Positions 58,455 through 64,000 of a stretch of DNA of 64,000 bases are shown here, piece after piece. Source of the DNA: Daucus carota subsp. sativus (lineage: Eukaryota; Streptophyta; Magnoliopsida; Apiales; Apiaceae); assembly GCF_001625215.2 (NCBI RefSeq), contig NC_030387.2:5546501-5610500 (forward strand), in the 5' to 3' direction. Position numbers and translations under genes: made by a program. Below the pieces are notes generated by a model that ran no database searches, was not told the DNA's origin, and saw nothing but the letters and a program-made list of their open reading frames with translations. How positions within the stretch are numbered: position 1 is the first letter of the stretch; the number at the start of each line of letters is the position of its first letter.

Positions 58455-58930
58455 GTTTCACTCATATATTTCGGGTGTACTAGTTCGGATGTAGAATGAC
58501 TGGCTCAACAGGCTTTCAGTAGAAGCAGACCACTGCAGCTAGGAGCCGTGGTTGCCTGATAAAGTTAGACTAGCAACTGCAAGGTGAATATAACTACAAG
58601 GCCTCCAACATGTTCACATGTATATAAAGATCTTTAAAAGACCTCTCTAAGATATATTACATTGATAAAGTTTTGTCTGTAGAAAGATTTTTCTACACTT
58701 GTGTGATAATATAATATCTATATTAAATAAATTTCTGATGAAGTACACCATATGTAATTCAGAGACTTGTGTGATAATATAATATCTATCTTAAGTAAAT
58801 TCCGGATTAAGTACACCATTTGTAATTCAGTGGCTTTCCGCCATTCCATTATGTTCAGGAATCAGGGTTGTATGGAGTTGTAAAATGAAAAATTCCACAT
58901 GAGTTTAAATAGGGAATTAATTAGGAAGGA
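58455..58930. other. 3' flank of the P450 gene
   Basis: A direct repeat of about 65 bp around GTGTGATAATATAATATCTA occurs at 58700 and 58768. No gene. Confidence 0.45.
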
Positions 58931-58933
58931 AAC

Positions 58934-60130
58934 TCACCCCATTATCTGAGAAAATTGAAGTAATAGGAAGCTGAAAATATTTTTCCAATATGCTTTGAAC
59001 TGTGAGTATATATATGACTTGTACATTGGATTTATGTTTTTTTGGGATAAATCCATATATACTTTCGTAAAATGATCAATAAACACGACATAGTATTTAA
59101 AATTATCAGTTGAAGGAATTGTCGGACACCATACATCAGTGTAGATCAATTCAAGTGATCGAGCATTTGACAAAGAAGAAACTCCGGATGGCAATTTTTT
59201 GCTGAAATTACATTGACATGCATTACAGTTGAATGAAGGTATAGAGGTGCTAGAGTATAGAAAAGTCCCTGATATGGGATTGTTACAACGTTAGCCTATA
59301 ATTAATCAGAAATCGGGGATTAATCGGAAGGATTAATTGAGTGAAAATCGAATTTATTTTAATATTAAAATATTATTTAATATTTAGTTATTATTATATT
59401 AGCTATTTAGTAACCAATATATTTACTATATTCATAAACTCTATAATCATTCATATTTAAAGTAATATAATATTTTAATTTTAATAATTTATTATATATA
59501 GTTCGATTAAGAAATATATATAGGGATTAATCAGATTTAAAAATCGAATCGGTAGCCGACCTGCAGGGGATTAATCGGTTAAATCGGGGATTTTTAGAAC
59601 ATGGCCCTTCACAGAAGTTGTCAAATTTTTGTCTTTGTCCAGGTGCATAAGAAGGCAGGGTTATCGATTTGAATGTCCACCTCCACCATGTAAAGCTCGC
59701 TGAAACTGATTTCCATAGTTCCGATTGGATTGGATGATTCTCCATGTTAATTAGTAGTGTGACGATTTTGAGAAGGAATGGGTAAGGTAATATACCTTCT
59801 TGATCATGATTTGCCTCTTGGTTTTAAGACCTCTCTCCTGATCAAGTAGTTGTTCATGGAGGGCAGCAAAGGACATTGACACCTCACGTACTTATTGCAT
59901 CTCGTATTGTTTTATACTATTTCATCTCCAAGACCCGCCAATGTTAGCAAAACTAGGTCATCAGATGTCCTACCACAATTGTATCTCACATCTCCTTCGC
60001 AGTTGCAACAGTTGAAACTAATTGATTGAATGGCTTCATCGCACCTTGTCTTACTTACTGATTGCAGACAACATAGGTAGGGTTCAGAATTATCTCCGGT
60101 AGGGTTCAGAATTATCTCCTTCATAACTGT
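58934..60130 (-). pseudogene. Ty1-copia retrotransposon relic (gag and integrase pieces)
   Basis: On the minus strand a gag piece lies first (60124-59770), with LVLLTLAGLGDE and, in another frame, a LHEQLLDQERGL-like segment. After a gap comes an integrase piece (about 59240-58934), with a C..C zinc-finger end and LELIYTDVW and NFKYYVVFIDHFTK around the first catalytic aspartate. Stops and frameshifts are frequent. A GATTAATCGG-rich AT stretch at 59285-59595 interrupts it and is probably a separate repeat insertion. The order gag then integrase is normal for copia elements; reverse transcriptase is missing. Confidence 0.72.
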
Positions 60131-60772
60131 GTCTGTGTGGGAGCAGACGAGCAGTTACACTACCATCAATATATCAAACTATGACAGACCAATTAATGAA
60201 GATAAAACTTGTTTGGTTGGAATAATGTCTGTGATCATGGTTGATATCAAAGGATAAGGATAAGATTATGGTGTGAATCAATAACATCTGTTTTCTATTG
60301 TTGCTGTCTTGCTGATGATAAAACTATTGCAATATTAAAATTGTGTTGCATTTGAAATTCATAAAACCAACACCACAATGTCTGAGTTTCACTCATATAT
60401 ATTTGGTGTAGTACACCATTTGTAATTCAGTTTCACGCAGTATAATTTCTTATCTAAAAGAACTTTTACATATTGCCCTCATGCTTGAGAATTGAGATAT
60501 AGTTAGAACACAATATCATTACAAGTATAGAGTGAACTCTACTCCCAGTATAAATATAGTATAAATACAAATATAACATTTGACTGCGTAAGAATTGAAC
60601 TAAGTAAAATCACAGAAGAAAATTTTGAGCAAAAGCTTGCGGTGAACTCAAGTATCAACAAAACCGGATGATGCAGCTTTTGATTTCAAGATATAAAATA
60701 AAGCTGGGAACCAATATGTCCATCCATTTGTGAGCCCAGACAGAGAATAAACTATTGAAATGCTTTGTGACT
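60131..60772. other. Intergenic between relic and TPR gene
   Basis: No gene seen. The part near 60600-60772 is probably the 3' UTR of the minus-strand TPR gene. Confidence 0.4.
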
Positions 60773-62841
60773 CTATTTCTTACCAAATCCGAACAGAGAT
60801 TTAATAGCATTGATGGCATTTTCATTGATAAATGATTCATCAAACCTTTTTAGAAGAGGATCAAAATCTTCTGATTTCCTCACGTTCTCTAGATCAGGGT
60901 CAGTTCGGATTCTCTGCCGTGTCAGTTTAGATAATGTTAAGATCGTTTTTAAACTAGGTAAATAGTCGAGAACAAGTTATAAAGATATTTACTTGCCTTG
61001 AAGTCTTCAAATCCTGATTTCAGGGCATCTTCAAGAGCAGATAGTCCAGCTTGTATCTTTCAATTTCAAATCAAAAGGAGATAAGTCATATATATTATGC
61101 TGATAAAAGTATTGAACATAAAGTAAATAGGTTAATGTAATGTATTATTGATCAATTTATTTTTATTAAATTAAACCTTATCACTCTTCCTTTTTTTTGT
61201 ATGTTTCATTGACATGAAAGTTGGGCAATACCTGATTAAGTTTGGAGTAACAGCAAGCAACATTATAACTTGCTACTGAGGCTTCGTTATATTCTGGTTT
61301 TGATCCCAAAACTGACTCAAATTTCTCCAGTGCTTCTTCATATTTGCCAATCCTTCATCAGTAATAAAGCAAAAGTAATGTGTCAGCCATGTGGTTACTG
61401 TGTGTGTATTTTATATTTTTTCACAAGTAAGAATAGAGAATTTATGTAGGAACGGTCATTTGACAAAGCAAGCCGGCTCACTTTTCTAATTACTTTCACA
61501 TTGCTTAGTTTTGTTTGATGTGAAATCAGTGATAGGAAGAAAATTAAAGGGCGAATACATGTCTTGGATTTCCTTTAATGAGAAAGGGAAATAAAGAGAA
61601 AAATGAATAATATTGATTTGTATACTTATCAAGGAGCCAAAAATAGTCTAATATTATCTAGTATTTATTGCACTTTCTCCACAAAGTTGGTGAACAAAAT
61701 TTAGGAAATAATGCTTCTAGAAAGTTACCGTTTGGCGTCACCATGACACAAAAGAAATTTAACAGAATATGCACGACTGATACAAATATAAGCAAGTCCC
61801 CAACCACACTTCAAGATGCAATTTGCTTTTTGTGTGCTATATGTTTACAGATGCCTTTCGTATTTGGCTATGAAGTATCCAAAAGTTCTTAACTAGCTAC
61901 TCTTATTCTAGTACACTGAGTACTACATGAGACTACTACTACAAGCTAAGTAATGTTGTGCATTTGCTTAAATACAACTTCATAAAGTAAAGATCTTTAG
62001 TTTTAAAAGACAGGGAGTATCAATTAACATTCAAGGCCCTTATTATGTGTTAATTGTGTTACATAGTTCAAAATGGGAAAATAAGAGCTTGAAGAAGAAG
62101 GGCCTAAGTGCGAATCAACATAATTTTATTCGAGATTTGGTTATGTATTACTAAAGCAAAGAATTTTCACAAGAAAAAGAAAAAGATAAACTATACTTAG
62201 AATATAGCCAGTAACATTGGAAAGCATGTCAACAGGACAAAACCCAGGAAATAGATGGTCAGTCAACCTAAAAGTACAATGCTTACTTGTATAACTGTAG
62301 TCCTTCACGAAGTTCTCTTTCTCTCTGTTCTTTCTGCTCTTTTTTCCTTATGTAATTTTGCATCTGACACCCAATATTATTGTTCAACCAGTACGTGTTA
62401 TTTATGCAGGTCCAAATCTACCATTTAGGCACATGAAACTAGTGAATGAGAGAGAGATATCGCTACTCACCTGGATTTCCCTCACTTTGCTACTAACAAC
62501 ACCAGAGTTTCTCTCAGCTCTAATAATTTCTTTTTCTGTAAGGTCACCAACAGTCTCAATCTTACCTGGCAACATATACAAAATTCAGATTATAGACATA
62601 GTGAGTCAAAAAATTTGGCTATCAAATAACTCAAGAAAATGTGCAGGTCTAATAATGCATGCTGAAAATCACCGAAAAATAGTATGGAAAACTGATGCAA
62701 CATAAAAAGCAAGTAAAAAGGAGTCGATATAAACCATATCTCTTCTGCATCTTCATCAGTAAAGGACCAATTCTCTGCCGAATGGTATACATTGTCCTTC
62801 CATATTCAGCTGCAGGCCACATTTCTGTTCCAAAAACTGCA
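60773..62841 (-). CDS. TPR-type protein, probably plastid-targeted, 3' part of the gene (6 exons)
   Basis: Exons in transcript order: 62841-62735, 62565-62471, 62363-62287, 61352-61232, 61056-60997, 60913-60773; phases agree and the stop is at 60775-60773. About 200 residues are visible. They run from EMWPAAEYGRTMYTIRQRIG through a charged coiled-coil-like helix (YIRKKEQKEQRERELREG). A tetratricopeptide unit follows, with YKIGKYEEALEKFESVLG and ASYNVACCYSKLNQ. The tail is DPLLKRFDESFINENAINAI with SLFGFGKK at the end. TPR units bind partner proteins. I recall similar chloroplast proteins in Arabidopsis (At1g78915-like), but transit peptide and function cannot be seen here. The intron after exon 61056-60997 starts GC (AAG|GCAAGT). 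A small in-phase upstream exon is possible at 63012-62976; the gene start is missing. Confidence 0.78.
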
Positions 62842-63198
62842 CTGCATATATAATTTGATAACATACTCAGAAATTACATACAGTTACTGATTGTGATTCA
62901 AACTTAAAGGTAACCTATGTTTCTATGGGGGAAAAAAAAAACGAATACATAAAACCTATAGTTAGATGATCATACTTCATGGTCCCACAACTGTGTTTCA
63001 AAAGGAATTTCACTGCAACATGCATACAAATATTCCGTAGGAACTAATGCCCCAAATACCATAATTTTATGGAGGATAGCTTAAAAGCCAAATATACCAA
63101 CATCCTCAAGAGTCAAGAGAGGGCCTAAATTATCACATGAAACACAAATCACGGGGAGGTCCATTGTTATCGCAGGGTCAGCCTAGATTTCATAGTAG

Positions 63199-63450
63199 AT
63201 GGAGTTAAATATGTCACTTGAGAAGCTTTACACTAATGATTCATGGTTCTCCAGTCTTGTGATGGTGAGAAGGTTGGTTCGTGGGTTTAGAGTTGAATAT
63301 CAATATGATTGGATGCCCCAATTTTTTGTAGGGTGTAGATATTTTGTGCATCATTTGGCATGTCCACACAAAGATCGAGCCAAAGTCCACAAACGTCATG
63401 GTAGACTTATTAAAGACTACTGTGTGTTTGTTCTGAAAGGTTTTGCCTAA
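63199..63450 (+). pseudogene. Possible LINE/DUF4283-type zinc-knuckle relic
   Basis: The frame reads VEYQYDWMPQFF...CRYFVHHLACP, resembling the end of the DUF4283-type domain in plant LINE ORF1 proteins, where a VEYEW-P-C-x-C-x-FGH-x-C pattern is usual. Key cysteine and glycine positions are lost, so if real it is an old relic on the strand opposite the TPR gene. Confidence 0.25.
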
Positions 63451-64000
63451 AAAGGGCTCAGCTCTCAGCAGGGTCTTCTGCTACATGATGATCTGCAGAA
63501 TCTATTACCTTTTGGAATTAAATTATTGACACAGCCAATTTCCAGGGGTTTGCTGATCCACGTTCAGTGTCCAATGTTCACAGTCTTTAACAGATGGACG
63601 ATCAGAATTAGGTCCCCAAGATAATTGCTGGCTTTCATTTTTTCACTTAGTTGCATAGATTGAGACAAAGTTTACTTGAGGGAATTTTTCTTCAGTCTAT
63701 TCTATTGGACATGATTATTTCCCCAAAAGTCAGCTCCTACTCCTAGTGATCCACTCCTCGACTTGAAATGGGCTTTCAAGTGAGCGAGAGTGTTAAATAT
63801 TATATATGACTCAAGTAAGCCCTCTGCCTAACACCTTCAGGTTTAAGAAAAAAATAGCAACTTAGCCATTCTCTCATTGATATTGCAGATGGTCATGATC
63901 AATTTTCTGGAAGCTTCACGACTCAAGTTCTTACTCTTCTATTTATGCTTTGCACTTCTTACAAGGATCCACTTCGTCTGTTCCTTAGGCTCCCCTTGAA
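63451..64000. other. No recognisable gene at right edge
   Basis: May be intron or upstream sequence of the minus-strand TPR gene. No splice-consistent exon was found. Confidence 0.3.

Overview
The window is nuclear DNA of a dicot plant. The evidence is spliced plant genes with GT-AG (and a few GC-AG) introns, angiosperm-only protein families, an AT-rich intergenic background, and dense nested LTR and DNA transposons. The CYP716-type P450 and the style of the repeats point to a core eudicot, perhaps an asterid such as Apiales. The family is a guess; no species can be read from the sequence.

Region 1 (1-16,000) is a three-level transposon nest. A Tat/Athila-type Ty3-gypsy element (here element B, plus strand, disabled gag-pol) has its 5' LTR split by a young LTR element without gag-pol (element A, minus strand, 701-8869, target duplication GTGTA). 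Element A is itself interrupted by a complete mariner-like element (4707-7675, TA duplication) with an intact 454-residue DD39D transposase and an extra antisense two-exon reading frame. A Stowaway MITE sharing the mariner element's ends sits in the 3' part of B.

Region 2 (16,000-24,700) is gene-poor. It holds a MULE-type MITE, a broken thionin-like gene, a solo LTR of the B family inserted in a tRNA-derived SINE, a minisatellite, a fragment resembling the first exon of a GBF-interacting-protein gene, a Ty1-copia relic and an 863-bp hAT-type element.

Region 3 (24,700-64,000) is the genic half. It contains, in order: a single-exon multi-pass membrane protein (24954-25955, +); a 13-exon PHO1-type SPX-EXS phosphate exporter gene (32424-36696, +); a 5-exon SR splicing factor of the SCL30A/SCL33 type (41264-44912, +); a 6-coding-exon member of the plant TIGR01589/PF09713 family (47148-53770, +); a 4-exon CYP716-family P450 (55817-58454, +); and the 3' part of a TPR-type gene, probably plastid-targeted (60773-62841, -), which runs toward or past the right edge. 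Between and inside them lie a 1.2-kb MULE with long inverted repeats, Stowaway and hAT MITEs, a deletion derivative of a PIF/Harbinger element that keeps the transposase tail, a second SINE, and a Ty1-copia gag/integrase relic.

The genes are ordinary independent plant loci. Nothing suggests an operon or metabolic cluster, although the P450 alone hints at triterpenoid oxidation. The most informative content is the transposon archaeology: several insertions can be proved from target duplications and relative ages can be ordered. Exon boundaries were placed by eye from reading frame, splice consensus and family conservation; every exon chain reported as intact keeps frame.
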